64,000 nt of DNA from Chinchilla lanigera (GCF_000276665.1 NW_004955438.1:8608002-8672001), one strand, 5' to 3'. Counted from the first letter of the stretch, positions 25,907-38,900 are shown. Translations and numbers: made by a program. The notes: generated by a model not told the origin, from the letters alone.

Positions 25907-28900
25907 GAATGAAACTGATCAGTCCCTTCTTCAGTTTTTCAATTTTGTCCATCCTGGGACCAGATTTAAGAATAGATAAGAGGTCAGAGATTGAATTTGA
26001 ACATATTTCTGAGTAACAGAAAGCAACTTCATCTTGTGTTTTGATGAAGCTGTTTTGACTTAGGTAAAGTATACTCCTTTCATGGAAGCCTACTCCTACT
26101 GCATTGTTCACCTATTTTTATTTAAGCACTCTATTTTGGTGAACTGAAAAACTTCAAGAAGCCATCCTCCCTAAATTAATCCTACCCTGTCTTACTACTT
26201 TTAAACAATGTTTTCTACAGTGTTTTTCTTCTTTTTGGCATGGAATGGGTTGAAAAATTGTGACATGTTTAGAAATTGAAAAGGAGCTTAAAGATAGTCC
26301 AGACCATCTCTTCATACCAATGCATGACAGGGAGAAGTTCAATGTCGTGTCTGTAAAATCATGATTTCCTAACTCTTTCCCAAGTCTCTCTTACATCTTA
26401 TTTCCCAGGTTTTCTATACGTTTATGTGTTTTATGATAATTTCTGCTGTATCAGTTTTGTCTACCTAACTAGACTGAACTTTGCAAGGCCCCTTGAAATT
26501 TTGCAAGAATATGTCCTTGACATTTTATCACCTAACTCACATATTGAACATTATTCACAGTAGGTCACACTTGAGGATAAATGATTGCTGTAGGCAGCAT
26601 TTGTTTCTCCAAATTGGTGTGCATGAAGAAATAGAGAAATCCTTGGAAAACTCTGCCAAGAAAAAAAAAAACAAAAAACCAGAAGCACGATAAATAAGCC
26701 TAGGAATTGTTTTTAAAACCAAGATTCTTTTGTTGTTGTTGTGCTTATTGTGTTTGAAATTGGACTAATGGTAGAGGCGATAAAAGGATGCAGATGAACT
26801 AAATTGCTCTAAATGCAGCTCAGAGCAGTGCTACAGAAATACTTTCAAAGAGGCCATAGAAAATGAGAGAAAAAATAGTCTTTCCTGCTGTGTTTGTGTA
26901 AAGGACTGAAACGGAGGGGGAAGGAGTAGGAAATAAAATGGGATCACAGTAGTGTCCTCCCCACCGTAGGCTAGAAATCAGTGCTGTTAGTGCCGCTGTG
27001 ACTTTTGAACAGAATTATCACAGGTCACAGAAAGATGCCACTAAGAATTCATAGCCCCTTTGGGACCTCACTACAGTGAACCCTATAAATAATTCAGGTT
27101 GTCAGATGTGCCTGGGTGTGGATCAAACTTTAGCTGAGCTTTTTTTATCTTTTCTGTTAATATTATCCCACACCTTTTTTATCTGATTCAGTTAAAACTC
27201 ACTACAGGTCCCCACATACTCTCTTTAGTCAAACAAAAACAAAAGCAGAAACCTGTAAGTCAGCCTGGAATTTTGGTTTCCTCTCAGCTACATGTTCTTT
27301 TGGTAACTGACAGTATAGTTGGAGATTGGGAGCCTAGTTTCCATACATAATGGTAGCTGCCTAAATTTGATAGCGCTTACCTCTTGCTTGAGCTTTGGCT
27401 CAGTAAGTCACCAATTTTCCAGGAGTCAGAGCTGACAGAACCATGACTGCGCACTTTGAAATTTCTGGAGTGTGTTCACTGTTGAGTATCAAAGAGTTAA
27501 CTTGGTCACGCTAAGAAATGGTAAAAGTATTAAACGTTAGCTTGCGCACAAAGCGTGTTGAATTGCACATTAATTTGCTATTTCTTTTAAAAGTACAGCC
27601 CAAGTTCTTTTTTCTGCATATGGAACCCCTGATTAAATTAGCATTGTTTTCTTTTCGAAAGTCTGTCTATTCTGGTTATCAGTTCTTTTTTTCTCTCTGA
27701 TTGGAATGCAGGATTTTAAAAATTCTGCCCACTCCCTTCCAGCATCATTTGCCAGCAGTTGTAACGGGTTTGCCTTTAAAGGGTTTTTTGAAACCATTCA
27801 ATTAATCTTTCATGAATGAGGAGCTCCCAACTGGACCTCTATTTTATTTCTTTGCAAAATTTTTGTTTATCTTATATGATTATTATAAAAAAAAGCACAA
27901 GTGGCATCACATGGTTTGGGGCGCTCCATAAGCACAGAGATCAACAGTGAAGCTCATGTGCAAGTTACTGGAAGACGCTCTTGGCATTGCCAGTACCCAG
28001 TATGTCATTGTCAGTGCAGTCCACCGTGGCAGAGGAGTGTCATGTTTTTTGGTGGAATGTTAATAAGAACTTTCTGCTACATATATCTACCATATTCTGT
28101 GCAATCTTAGCAAAGTTCCTTAGATATATGCTATCTCAGTTTCTTCTCACTAAAATGGCAGTATAAAAATACAGATCTCATGGGACTGCCAAGAGAAATG
28201 AGTGAGCTGGCCAACCTCAGACTGATGGTATGGCGCATTCTTACCGCCCTCGTCATAACTGAGCTATTGTTACCCTTGTCCAGGCTTGGTAGTCTGTGGC
28301 TTTTTCTCAAACCGTGTTCAGAATTACTTCCCAGGGAAGTGGCTTACAATTTTTTTCAGTCTATGTCTATGGATTATAGAAGGACATATCATAGGTCAAA
28401 TATTTTTATGCCCTTTCCCCAAGAACGAATTTTCATCCCTTTGGAACCACCATGCCCTCACCGAGAATATTTGCTCTGTTGTACTTTAGGTGCCTGTACT
28501 TTCCCCAAAGCAGACATGAAGAGTTGGCTGTTTATCATGTGAGACTGAGCACATTTTGGCCTGAGAATCATGCTTCCTCCTTCCAGGCGTGTTTTTCTCC
28601 GGAGAAAGACACTTAGATCTGGGAGTTATTGACACAGAGGGGACAGTAAAGGATTGAAGCACATCAGTGATTTTTAGGGTCTGAGAAAGCAATTAGAGGT
28701 TGGCAATACTACTTACCTTAACCACTTAGCAGCAGTTTTCATTTTTATTAATGGATTGTCATTGAGGAGATTGAGTCGTTGTTAACTAGCTTGAAAAATA
28801 CGGATGAGTGGATTCTTGGAACTTCTAAGGATAGGGCCACAGCACCTTGGAAAAGAAAAGTGATTAGGCCAAGAATGAGAAATTCCCTTGGGAGGGTTAG

Positions 28901-29103
28901 TAGCTGAAATTAAGTTCAAAGCGGAAGTCTAGACAGGAGACTTGGCATCACTTTGCAAACAAGTTTGCTTTGCAATCAGCTATGAGAGTCGGGTGAAGTG
29001 GGGTGTTTCTTAATCACATCCTGTTAGCATTAGTTGCAGCATGCCTTTCTTAATGTGTGATGTAGTTTATGTACTTTGCACTGCATTACGAAGTTAAGTG
29101 CAT
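25907..29103. other. Non-coding intronic stretch
   Basis: Unique-looking AT-rich sequence. The 120-codon open frame at 28180-28542 resembles no family I know. Confidence 0.6.
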
Positions 29104-29472
29104 CTGTCTTAGCTGAAACTGTCATGAGAAAATGTCACAGATTCGGTGACTTGAACAACAGAAACTTATTGTTTCACAATCCTGGATACTAGAAGTCCAA
29201 AGGAAAGGTATAAACAGGATTGATTTCTTCTGAGACCTTTCCCTAGATTGTAGATGACTTCTCCTATGTCTTTACATGGTCTTTCTGCTGTGTAAATGTG
29301 TGTCATGACCTCTTCTTATATTGGATATATTGGTCCAGAACCCACCCTGATGAAATTATTTTAACTTAACTACCTCTTAAACACTACATCTCCAAATATA
29401 ATCTCGTTCTGAGGTTTGAGAGTATAACATGTCAACAGGTAAATTTTGTGGGACACATTTCAGTTCATAATA
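29104..29472 (-). repeat. Ancient interspersed repeat, probably LTR/MaLR-like, antisense
   Basis: The landmarks ACAACAGAAACTTATTGTTTC, given here as ACAACAGAAACTTATTG, CACAATCCTGGATACTAGAA, GATTTCTTCTGAGACC, ACATGGTCTTTCTGCTGTG, CTACATCTCCAAATATAATC and CACATTTCAGTTCATAATA follow a common mammalian repeat, read in reverse. I am confident that it is a repeat, less so of the class (MaLR LTR or another family). Confidence 0.6.
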
Positions 29473-30939
29473 GGCCACTACCTAAGTGATTATCCATACA
29501 TGAATGGATGATAGATTTCTACTTAATTTTGGTAAGTTCAGAGTTAACAAGTCTGGTAATACTTGTGAGTCATTTAATAATGTTCTCTAAATGTTTTGTT
29601 TCTCTTTTGCTGAAGATATGCTTAGAGGATCAAATTCTTCACTGATGTTTCTATTTTTCATGCAACTGTTCCTTTTATATGGACATGTCTTCTCATTGTA
29701 CAAAGGGTCACTGCCATCCATTAGTCTGGATGAAACATTTATGCAGCACCATGACCAAAGATATAGAGAGAGGTCTTCTGTAATTTTTTAAGCATTATAA
29801 ATCTCATTATGTATTTTTAAAAGGTTTATAGTTCTTCTACTATGGCTGATTTGCTTCTCGGATTCTTCACTGCTGTACATTCCTTTCCTTGATAAGTAGG
29901 GATATCTAAGGATAGAGTTTGGTCAGTTCCAGCTTTTTTTTTTAGATGACTTTGCTACTCTGAACTTCCTGAGGAATGGTCAAAAAATTTGAAGGGCCAA
30001 GACATTGTAAGAAAACACCAAGGACAAAGGGACACCACAAAATAGTTAATTATGGTGGTTGTAACACTAAGGATTTGCTTCCTGAAGTCTTAACCCAAAA
30101 TACCTATGGTCCCTGTACCTTTGAGACTCCCAAAGAGCAAGCAATGCTTATGCAGGGTCTTGGTTCTAGAAACTCTTGAGCAGACCTCAGATAGAATCAA
30201 AGCAACTGTGGGCTTCTGCACCCCTTGAAGGAGGCCTGCCCTCATCTGCCGTAGCCACCTGCTAAGGAGAGACAGAGCAAACTCTCAGGAAAGATACAGC
30301 TCAGGAAACCTTCGTGAAACCATCAAAGCCTGGATTGTACAACTTTGGAACCCATCGCCAGAATCACTCAGGGCTACTTTTTCAAAGTATCCATGGGTGT
30401 TTGCCAGGCTATGCATAGAATTTCAGAAAAAGAAAAAAAAAAAAAAAAGTCAGTGCTTTACTTTACCATGTAGCATAATTTATAGGTAGGGAGCAATTTA
30501 CTAGCTAGGGAACAGCGGGTGGTCTGTGCCTTCCTCAGTGCGGGGGACATTATGCTAAGCAGGGTGGCAGGCTTCAAGGCTCTGCATTAAAAGGGAAAGA
30601 CCCTTCTAATTAATTACGCGGTTGTCTTTACCCAGCGTGGGTACCTCACTGTGTCATCAAAGTCCTTGTTTACACAAAGCTGTATTTCTGTATTTATTAT
30701 TTATACTTCATCCAGTTCCAAAAATAATTTGAGAGAGCAAAAAAAACATGTGGGGTGTTTGAAAGACTGAGACAGGGCACCGGAGAACATTGTCAGAAGT
30801 TTAAAGTTGCTTTTCCTCTGCAAGCTCTTCTTCGCAGTGAAATTTCCTGTTCTACTTGATAATTACTTCTTTTCTGGAGGCACTTCTTTTAGTTCTTTGC
30901 TGCACAGATCCAAGTAGTGATCACTATCTTCTCACCATC
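29473..30939. other. Non-coding intronic stretch ending in a poly(A)-tailed unexplained segment
   Basis: Roughly 29.97-30.43 kb is followed by a poly(A) run, so a processed copy is possible, but I recognise no parent gene. Confidence 0.5.
30430..30448. repeat. Poly(A) run with upstream unexplained sequence
   Basis: About 18 A after CAGAAAAAG. It could be the tail of a processed copy, but no source was recognised. Confidence 0.7.
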
Positions 30940-31440
30940 CCCTCCCTGCTGGGGGATATTTACCTGCAGGCTTTCAGTGCTCTGAGAATAAAGTCCAAAT
31001 GGCTTTCCAAAGCCACACAAGGCTCTGCTTGCTTCAGTCCGTAGAATTCTGGGCCTCTTTCTGCCTGCTTCCTCCGTTTTCAGCCACCTTTTTTTACAGT
31101 TCCTAAAGACAGTTGTTGGTTAGATCTGGACTGTGCTGTTTGCCCTTCTCCAGGTGCTGCCCTCTCTCACCCTGGGTCCCCTGTATAGCATCTTAACCAT
31201 TGGGCGTCCCATGCTGCAACCCGCCTTCCATGATCACCTTAGAGGAACCTACTCGTACACATCTCCCCCTGCCCGTTATCAAAGTTTCTTTCCTTCCTGA
31301 TCCTGCCCACAATGCTATTGTCCTGAGTGTCAAGTCTGCAGTGTTTGATTTTTATCTTCTGGCCTTCTAAACACTTTCTAAACGTACCTCTTTCCTGACT
31401 GGAGCGACTTCACTTCTTTGTCCCCTTTACATCACATGAT
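30940..31440 (-). repeat. L2 LINE fragment (probable), antisense
   Basis: AATAAAGTCCAAATGGCTTT, AAAGCCACACAAGGCTCTGC, CTGCCTGCTTCCTCCGTTTT and a C/T-rich run through 31.3 kb follow the order of the 3' end of L2 as seen in reverse. The copy is very diverged. Confidence 0.55.
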
Positions 31441-32052
31441 GGACACTCCACAGCCCATGAAGGGACGAGTGGGGGAGAGGAGCTTCACGAAGAGTTTTGA
31501 TCCATTTTACTTGATTTGGAATATGGGCAGGAAACATCTGCATTTCTAGAGAGGGCGTGATTCTACATTAGTTGATGAATAACTGCAGAACTGTATAAAC
31601 ATCAGGGAAAGCTTTGGGGAAACAGAGGTTCCCTGGGAAAGGGCAACACCTGTAGTCATTGTCTCCTTACAGACGTTTTCCCTGCCCTGTGGTTTTTCGC
31701 AGAGATAGACCTATAATTGGATTCAAGACTTTGTAAGGCAAACCTCACAGGTCACTTACATTGCTTCCCAGGACTCAGGCTTACATTTCAGCCAAGCGTG
31801 GGAGCGTAGCCATTGGAGGAATGAGGGACTCACTCTCATTTCATGCATGTGATGACCTCCTCATGCCTCGGTGTTTTATGCATAATTCATCATTCTAGAC
31901 TTAACACTACTCTCTTATACTTGAGTTTTACTTTTATTTAGCAGCAAGGATCACAGTTCTATGCCATCCAATGTAAGATGGTTCACAAAGGTTGAAAAGT
32001 GAATCAAAGTTATCTCTCGTGTGAATTGCTCTTTGTTTTGTGATTTTGTGAT

Positions 32053-32054
<2 letters not shown>

Positions 32055-32086
<32 letters not shown>
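32055..32086. repeat. (TG)n microsatellite
   Basis: About 16 uninterrupted TG units. Confidence 0.95.
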
Positions 32087-32089
<3 letters not shown>

Positions 32090-32470
32090 TATAGTGACCA
32101 CCCTACAGCAGTGTCACCCTCCCTCTGGTGGCAGGTATATGCACATAGGCATTAGGTAACAAGGACCAAGTCAAATGTAGCTTACTTTCTGTACAAAAAA
32201 AAAGAACATCTATTGTGATTTTATTCTTTTTTTAGTAGATAGTTCTCTGTGACAAAGAATTCAATCACTGAAATTGATTGACAGCAAATACCTAAGAGTA
32301 CACAAGTCTTTTGCATTTGGGGTAAAGGTTGGAAACTGCAGGGTCCGTTAAGGAAAGGAGTGCTCTGTTTGTGTATAAACCATAGAAGGCTCTGCTTCTA
32401 TGTTTAAATTCCCTGGTGTTTCAGGAACATATCTCAAAATTTATTCAAATGATAAAGGCCATCACTAGAG

Positions 32471-32487
32471 TTTTTTTTTTTTTTTTT
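32471..32487. repeat. Poly(T) run
   Basis: A homopolymer of about 17 T without an attached recognisable SINE body. Confidence 0.8.
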
Positions 32488-33271
32488 AAAGGGGGCTTTA
32501 GAAATTTGTCCTGTATTTTTTATACTTTCCTTTGAGCTGTTCTTCTGTGCACCGTGTAGCTCTATTGGACGTAAATCCGGTGCAACTCATCTGAGGTTTT
32601 ATTTTAAGCTTTGGAAATGATTTGATCTTAACCCGTATCTTGTCATATTCTGGGGGAGAAAATGTCCTTGAGAGAATGAGAGGGTCAAGGATTAGAAATA
32701 ATCATCTTTCTTCTATTTCATTCCCCCTCTCATTTCTCACATCCAGGAATAGTCGGTCCCCTGAACATAGCCTGACACCTCAGCGTGACAGGTGTTCTAA
32801 AGAGAAGGTGCACTGTAAAAGCTTATTTATTCAGGGAGGGAATTTCATGCCATTTACATTCAGAGGCATACCTCTGATACCAAAGTAAGCTTCAGCAATG
32901 AATTTTTCATTTTTGAGACTCAAAACCAGATAATTCACCTGGAAATATACAGTATGCAATTTCATTTCGTGGGCCTAATCAGTATTGGAGACTGGAATCT
33001 ACATTTTCCTTGTGAAGGAAACATACGATTTTCTGTAACACTATGTATATTACATATGTGGTGCAATGTTTTGGTGGGGAAATAGGCCATGTTTATGTTC
33101 TTGGATTCAGTTTATTATTTTTTTATAAGTTTTTTATAGCTCTCAAAGATACTGGCCTATTTTGTAGTGATTCTAACAATATGGAATGGAAAAATGGCAT
33201 GCATTTAAAGCTCACTTAAACTGTCACAGTGAATTTATGTGAATTTTTAGAAGTTATTGCTATTATGTGAA

Positions 33272-33317
33272 TGTGTGTGTGTGTGTGTGATGTGTGTGTG
33301 TGTGTGTGTGTGTGTGT
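33272..33317. repeat. (TG)n microsatellite with one interruption
   Basis: Two TG blocks separated by a single GATG step. Confidence 0.95.
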
Positions 33318-33472
33318 AGGTCACAAAATCCTGATTTTAGATCACAACCATCATAAGACTGAAGCTTTAGGTATTAGCAATCCTCTTCTCAAATCTAGTT
33401 CATAATAATGTTTCATACCAATGAATACCATATGTTAATAAAAGCATAGGAATCTACTTTATTTTATGAAGG

Positions 33473-33560
33473 CAGTATAGTGCTGTAGAGACTGCATTTA
33501 TGTTCTAGTCCTATGCTCTGTGAGTTTACCAAGATAGTTTAATTTCTTTATGTTCAGGGA
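33473..33560 (+). repeat. MIR SINE fragment
   Basis: GGCAGTATAGTGCTGTAGAG and CTGTGAGTTTACCAAGATAG fit the first half of MIR. Confidence 0.55.
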
Positions 33561-35049
33561 CTATTTAATCTATCTATCAATCTCTTGTTCAATCTGTCTA
33601 CATAAGTTAGGGGAACTTAAAACCCTTGAAAGCTGCTCTGAAATATTATCTCAGTGATTCCTTATGGGACCCCAGATTGAAAATGTTGAAGAGTTTTCAC
33701 AGACTGCCTCTTCGAACAAAGCAATCATCTGAAGGTTGTTCTTTGATTCGTTCATTTATTCTACAAATGGTTTTTGAGTGCGTGACATGTGTTATTGCAG
33801 GCCCTGGGCAAATAACCAAGAGCAAAGGTTGATCAGCCTCTGCCTGGTGGAGTTTTGCAGAGAGGCAGAAGGGTTAGAGAGAAAGGCTCTTCAGCCTATG
33901 CCTGCTTTAGGTCCTGGCCCTCTCACACACTGATGGATCTTATAATTGTGTCCACATATTTTCAGGTTTAATGGATGGGAAGAGGTATCTGTATATCACC
34001 AAAGGAAAGAAACTAGCATTAATGAATGAAAGGTCAGAGTAAATTAGATGGATTCAAGAGGAACAGCTCTGCATAACTAGGAAGACAAAATGCTTCCTTG
34101 CGCAGGAAGGTTTGTTGCTGTTATTTAAAACGAAAAGTAATGATTAATGTTATGAATGTGCGTTTTCCAGACATTTGTCAGGATTCTAAGTGACTTACAG
34201 CCCTAAGAATCTTTGAGAGATGGATACTCTTATTTTCTCTCTTTTTTGTGTATTTTGTGGGGTACGCAGAGGTGAAGTCATGCTGCAACAGCTCCACTGG
34301 CGAGTGGAAATGCACTTCCGGTCCTCTGCTCCCAGAGTGCATCTGCTGTGGCTTCTTCCTACCCTTCCTCAGCTTCTCTTCAATCAATTCGCTTTGTGCT
34401 TAAACAGTATACATCTTCCGCACAGTTCTGATAGCACAGCTAATAACCACCTCTTTGAGATGGAGGAAATGAGATTTAGAGCGGTAGAATCAGTTGTCAT
34501 CATCCTGCTCTTAGGGAAAGGATGAGCTGAGGTCAACACTAAATTTTGATTGACGCCAGAACTTGTGCTCTTCCCATAATGCCAGTCCAGGTCCCACATG
34601 ATTGGTGATGCAGAGACAGAAAGACTAGTTGCCTGGACGCCCCCAAAGTAGCTCCTCATAGGGAGTGGCGAGGCAGGCAGATCCTACAGACGTTCATCAT
34701 CAGACCCACCTGCGGACAACTGAGAAGACACGCATGCCCAGACTTGTTAGCAGACCAGTGGTGCCAGTGTCTGCGGAGGTGGGACCCAGAATCCACCGTT
34801 TTACTTCACCTTCCCTTCGTGTCTTTGATGATCTTCAGGATCTGGAGACTATTGTATCAAATGTTGGCAAAGAATCCTTCCGAAAATAAGAATTTAAGGA
34901 ATTGCTTATTTTCTGTGAAACATGAGATATCCGATATCCATTTAAACAAATTAATATTAACAATATAACAATATAAGCACTAACTCTTCCTTTCAGTGAA
35001 CTAATAGAAATTAGTAGTACAATTGTCTTAGGTATCTTGTATATGTATA

Positions 35050-35345
35050 TATTCCCTGCCTCTTCTTTTCTCCTTTTCCCCATCCCAGTTGTTTTTTTCT
35101 TTTCCATTTGAGCAGTTTCTTTCCCTTTCACAGTATCTATTTTACCTTTTGGATCTTATTTACTCTTTCAGTTTCTTATACTAGGGAGGCAATACAATGT
35201 TTATACCTGCAAGTCCGATTTATTTTACTTGAGTATGGTCTCTAGTTGCATGCATTTACCTGTAAAAGGCTCAAGTTTATCTTTCTTTATAGCTGAATAG
35301 TACTCCATTGTATAAAAATACATCTTTTTATCCATTAAAAATATG
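35050..35345 (-). mobile_element. L1 LINE fragment: last codons of ORF2 and start of the 3' UTR
   Basis: On the minus strand the part near 35345-35240 translates as TMEYYSAIKKDKLEPF and continues into a Leu-Glu-Thr-Ile-Leu ending, the recognisable C-terminus of L1 ORF2. The rest, down to about 35050, is AG-rich on the minus strand as in L1 3' UTRs. This is a dead fragment, separate from the one at 37.2-38.0 kb but in the same orientation. Confidence 0.8.
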
Positions 35346-37199
35346 AAGGAATTGAACTACTACCCTTTGAAATAGATTGATAAGTATAGACTTACAAGCT
35401 ATAGAAGAATAACTTGTTATGGACCATGTACTTTTGTATTTTGTTAGTACTCTCTCAATTTATTGTTCTCCTCCTACAACTCTGCTTCACTAATTTTTGC
35501 TCAGGACTGGGAATCAACTCCCCAGTCAAGGACTGTCAGGGATCACTTTGCAACCATCAAGACAAGTGGTGATTCTGCCTTCTGGGTCAAATGTACATGT
35601 GGGTGATGGGTGATATGGAAAAGCACTACAGTGTTTTTGTTTTGCTCTGTGTTTTTGCAGTCCTAGTTCTAACAGTACATGGGACTGTCGATGCGAGCTC
35701 TCTAGTGGATGGAGAGAGGTAGGTGTGTTGTCATTGTGAGTGAGTCCTTAAAGTTTATGCATTAAATTTATAGCAGTAGTCGTTTGCTCTAAATTTCTAT
35801 TTGAACCAGTTGGAAACCGTGTGAGAACAATCCTTCAAATGTGTTATAGTGTTTTGTGCTTTGTTAGCATAACTTTTTTTATTTGATCCTAATGTTTTCA
35901 ATTCTAGACTGACTGGAGCCATGAAATTGTCAACAGTTTAAATAAAGTATTTCCTTTCTTTCCATCTCTCCTTCACTTCTTCTCTCCCACTTTCTTTCTT
36001 TCCCTCTCTTTGCCTTAGGAAAGAAAAATATTTGTCTAATGAGGAACTTAAACAGGCCCAGTCCATTTGAATGATACAGAAAAATGGTTTCAAGAGGGGG
36101 GTGACTATTGTTCTGTTCCTCCAAATTCCTTTCCTAATCCCCACATCTTGGCCAGCAAAACATAAAACTCTGATTGTCATACACATAGTATTTATAACCT
36201 GTGCCCAGGAATGTGGAAGAGTGCAGAAGATCTATAAATTGTTTTCATGTTTCCAGATTATAAGAGACATTTATAGTGCAGTGAGCTATATGCATTCTGC
36301 ACCTGCAGGAGCCTGATTTTGAGCCTTAATTGCTTAACTCTACAAATTTAAATTGGACCAGGACCCTGGAAAGCTTGTCTAGGAGAATCTGAGGAAGGAA
36401 TTTGCTTTTCGTTGTTAGCTTTCAGCTGAGCTTTCTCATTTATACCAGGCTGTCCCATCCCAATCCCACCAATGCCAAAACCATTAAGATTTTATTAGGT
36501 TTGTCCTAGCCTCATTATATTATGTGATTGGCAGTGCTTATTGACAATTCTTATTTTCTGTACTATGATTTTTATAGTCTGGGTTTAGTGAGTGCTTCTG
36601 GAATACTACACTTCTGGAATTAATTAAGAAAAAAAAATCCTTGCTAGGCGATACTCAGAGAGAAACACGTCGCAGAAAACTTTTACATAATTTATGTACT
36701 TTAAGTCTGTTTTCATGAAAAGAGTTAAATTAAGGTGAAGGAGCTTGTGATAACTGCGGCTGTTACTGTCATCTTTAATACACAGGTAGACCAAGTTCTA
36801 GTTGTCCTCAAACAGTATTTTTACATTAAGGCTCTTGAAATTCTTACCTACTTTCAATGACAATTTCTGGTTTCACCTTGCACCTTCAGTTTGTTATTCT
36901 GTATAATTTCTAGTTTCCTGGACAGGAAAAATATTCAATAAAATAATCAAACAAATAAGGAAACAAAACCCAAATGTTTGCTCTCCATATTTCAGCATCC
37001 TCTTATAGAACAATTCTTATCCCCAAATTTAGAGACCTCTAAATAAAGTGACTAGTGATTATAGAACACAGAATTATGATGTTCTAGAAGGAAAATAGTG
37101 AGAAGCGAACATCTGAGAGAAAGTGCTCTGCAGCTGAGGTTTCGTTCCTTCTCTGACCTGCGTTTCATCTCTGTTTCTTTCTTTGTCAGTTTTTATTTT
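35346..37199. other. Non-coding intronic stretch between two L1 tails
   Basis: Unique-looking except for the pyrimidine tract at 35.95 kb. No gene seen. Confidence 0.6.
35944..36015. repeat. Pyrimidine-rich low-complexity tract
   Basis: A CTTT/CCTT-rich run, probably a degraded (CTTT)n repeat. Confidence 0.7.
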
Positions 37200-38035
37200 T
37201 TACCAGTTCACGTCTGTTACACAATGACTATATTCTTTGTAGGAAGTTGGTATATATACACAACACATCTTAATTCTTTTTTCATTCTTTCTTCCTCCCT
37301 CTTCCCTTCCCTTCCTCTCTTTCTGCTTCCCTTCCTCTTCCATCCCCTTCCCATTGGAACAAAATTTATCTCCCTGTATCTTATTGTATACCTTTCATTT
37401 TGTTCTTTATATGTTGGGATTCTCACATAATAGAAGCCACTAATATTTAAGCTTATGTGCCTGATTTATTTCACTTAACATTATGATTTTAATGTTAATG
37501 CTTCATTTTCCTACAAATGACTAACGTTTGCCCTTCTTTATGGAAGAGTAGTATTGCATTGTGTGCAATTGCATTGTGTGCAGTAGTATTGCAATGGATG
37601 CAATTTTTTCATCCATTCATTCGTTGATGGACATACAGGCTACTTGCACGATTTAACTATTATGAATTTTGCTGCTATAAATATGGGTGTGCATGTATCA
37701 CTTAATATGATGTCTCTAACTCTTTCGGCATGATATCTAGAGTGGGAATAGCTAGATCAAACAGAATTTCTAGTTTTAGTTTTTCAAGGAATCTCCATAC
37801 TTATTTTCATAGTGGTTGCACCAGTTTACATTCCTACCAAGAAGAACTGCAGACTTGCCAGCAGTTGTTTTTATTTGATTTTTGGTGAAAACCATTCTTT
37901 CTGGAATGAGATGACTTCTCAGTGTTGTTTTAATTTGTATATCTCTGATGTCCAGAGAGTTTGGACTTTTTTTTACATGTTTATTGACCATTTATACTTC
38001 TACTGAGAAATGACTGTTTATCTCAGTTACCTGTC
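37200..38035 (-). mobile_element. 5'-truncated L1 LINE: ORF2 C-terminal end plus 3' region
   Basis: Read on the minus strand, about 37776-37991 translates to a piece containing IQIKTTLRSHLIPERM, which matches the C-terminal part of L1 ORF2. The following sequence, toward lower coordinates, has the familiar L1 tail layout (GGATGAAAAAATTGCATCC-like, then the short C-terminal peptide region and a purine-rich 3' region, seen here as the pyrimidine tract at 37275-37353). The frame is broken and only the last part of ORF2 is present, so the copy is dead. A small duplication of TTGCATTGTGTGCA lies at 37553-37582. The L1 may resume for a short distance after the SINE at 38060-38155. Confidence 0.88.
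37262..37353. repeat. Pyrimidine-rich tract in the L1 tail
   Basis: An almost unbroken C/T strand. On the minus strand it is the AG-rich part of the L1 3' region. Confidence 0.75.
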
Positions 38036-38059
38036 TTTTGATTCAGTTACCTGTCTTTT

Positions 38060-38155
38060 TGTTTGTTTGTTTGTTTTTGCAGTTCCAGGGACTGAACTCA
38101 TGACCCTATGCTTGCCAGGCAGGTGCTTATGCCACTGAGCTATATCCCCAGCCCC
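38060..38155 (-). mobile_element. ID-type SINE monomer, antisense, inserted at the end of an L1 fragment
   Basis: A (GTTT)n-type tail, then GGGACTGAACTCATGACC and CACTGAGCTATATCCCCAG, is a reverse-complement ID SINE. It is flanked by CAGTTACCTGTCTTTT at 38044-38059 and 38157-38172. A third copy of the same 16-mer lies at 38024-38039, so the target was already or additionally duplicated. Confidence 0.9.
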
Positions 38156-38594
38156 GCAGTTACCTGTCTTTTGAGTTTTATGTATTGATTCAAATTATAA
38201 ACAGCTTGTGTCCATATGCAGAACTCCTTGAGTTGGCTCTTTGGCTTGGGTCTGTTTTCCTCCAGAGCATATCTGTGTTTGTGTTTTCCCTTAATGCCCC
38301 ATGGACTAGGTTAGAGCTCTTTACAACAGACCTTAATCACCTATTTACTCATTTTTCTCATCAGAAAACATAAGCATTGTGAAGCCAAAACCATCACATC
38401 TGTTCAGTATACGGCTGTGTCCTCATCCTAGTGCCCCCCTAAGACCGGTTGGATAAATGAGTAAAAGGCTCTTTATTGGTGTTCTTTCGAAGGAAGATTT
38501 TTTTTTAGGTAATGTTCATTAGAAATTTAGCTTTAATTTCCTCTAGAAGACTAATAATAATAATGCCCACCTTCTAAGACACTTGAAAGATGAC

Positions 38595-38745
38595 ATAGGT
38601 CAGCATTTCTCAACTGGGGGCATGTTTTTTCTCCCTGGAGGACATATGTGTGGCAACATTGGAAGATATTGGATACGGCTGCTCCAAAATGTACCTGTGG
38701 TAGGCAAAGGTACATAGAACGTTGCAGACCAATTATTTGATGACA
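38595..38745 (+). mobile_element. hAT-type (Charlie-like) non-autonomous DNA transposon fragment
   Basis: CAGCATTTCTCAACTGGGGG, CCCTGGAGGACATATGTGTG, GGCAACATTGGAAGATATTG and a following TACCTGTGGTAGG block follow the same short hAT family as at 13.9 kb, here in the opposite orientation. The right end is lost. Confidence 0.58.
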
Positions 38746-38789
38746 GTTTCATAAAGAGAGGTCTTTTATACCTGCCATAGTCTTGCCAC

Positions 38790-38900
38790 ATTAAAGCACT
38801 GCATAAGCTTTCCACAAGTATTATTTAACTTTCTCAACAGTAATTGGATTTAAGAGCTATTTAGTTATTCTATTCTCAGATGAGGAAACCAGGGCATGAA
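38790..38900 (+). repeat. MIR-family SINE
   Basis: TTATTTAACTTTCTCAACAG, CTATTCTCAGATGAGGAAAC and CAGGGCATGAAAGC match the MIR3-like segment. Confidence 0.55.

Larger units (their letters stand above)
31441..35049. other. Non-coding intronic stretch
   Basis: Two TG microsatellites, one MIR fragment and, at about 33750-33830, a possible L2/MIR scrap (TTCATTTATTCTACAAATGG). The rest is unique-looking. Confidence 0.6.

Noticed and set aside
28180..28542. 120-codon + frame
   Set aside because: No recognisable motif or family, and a second overlapping frame of similar quality exists. Treated as chance.
34220..34889. Overlapping medium-length frames on both strands as a gene
   Set aside because: The frames conflict, none resembles a protein, and no splice or poly(A) signals frame them.
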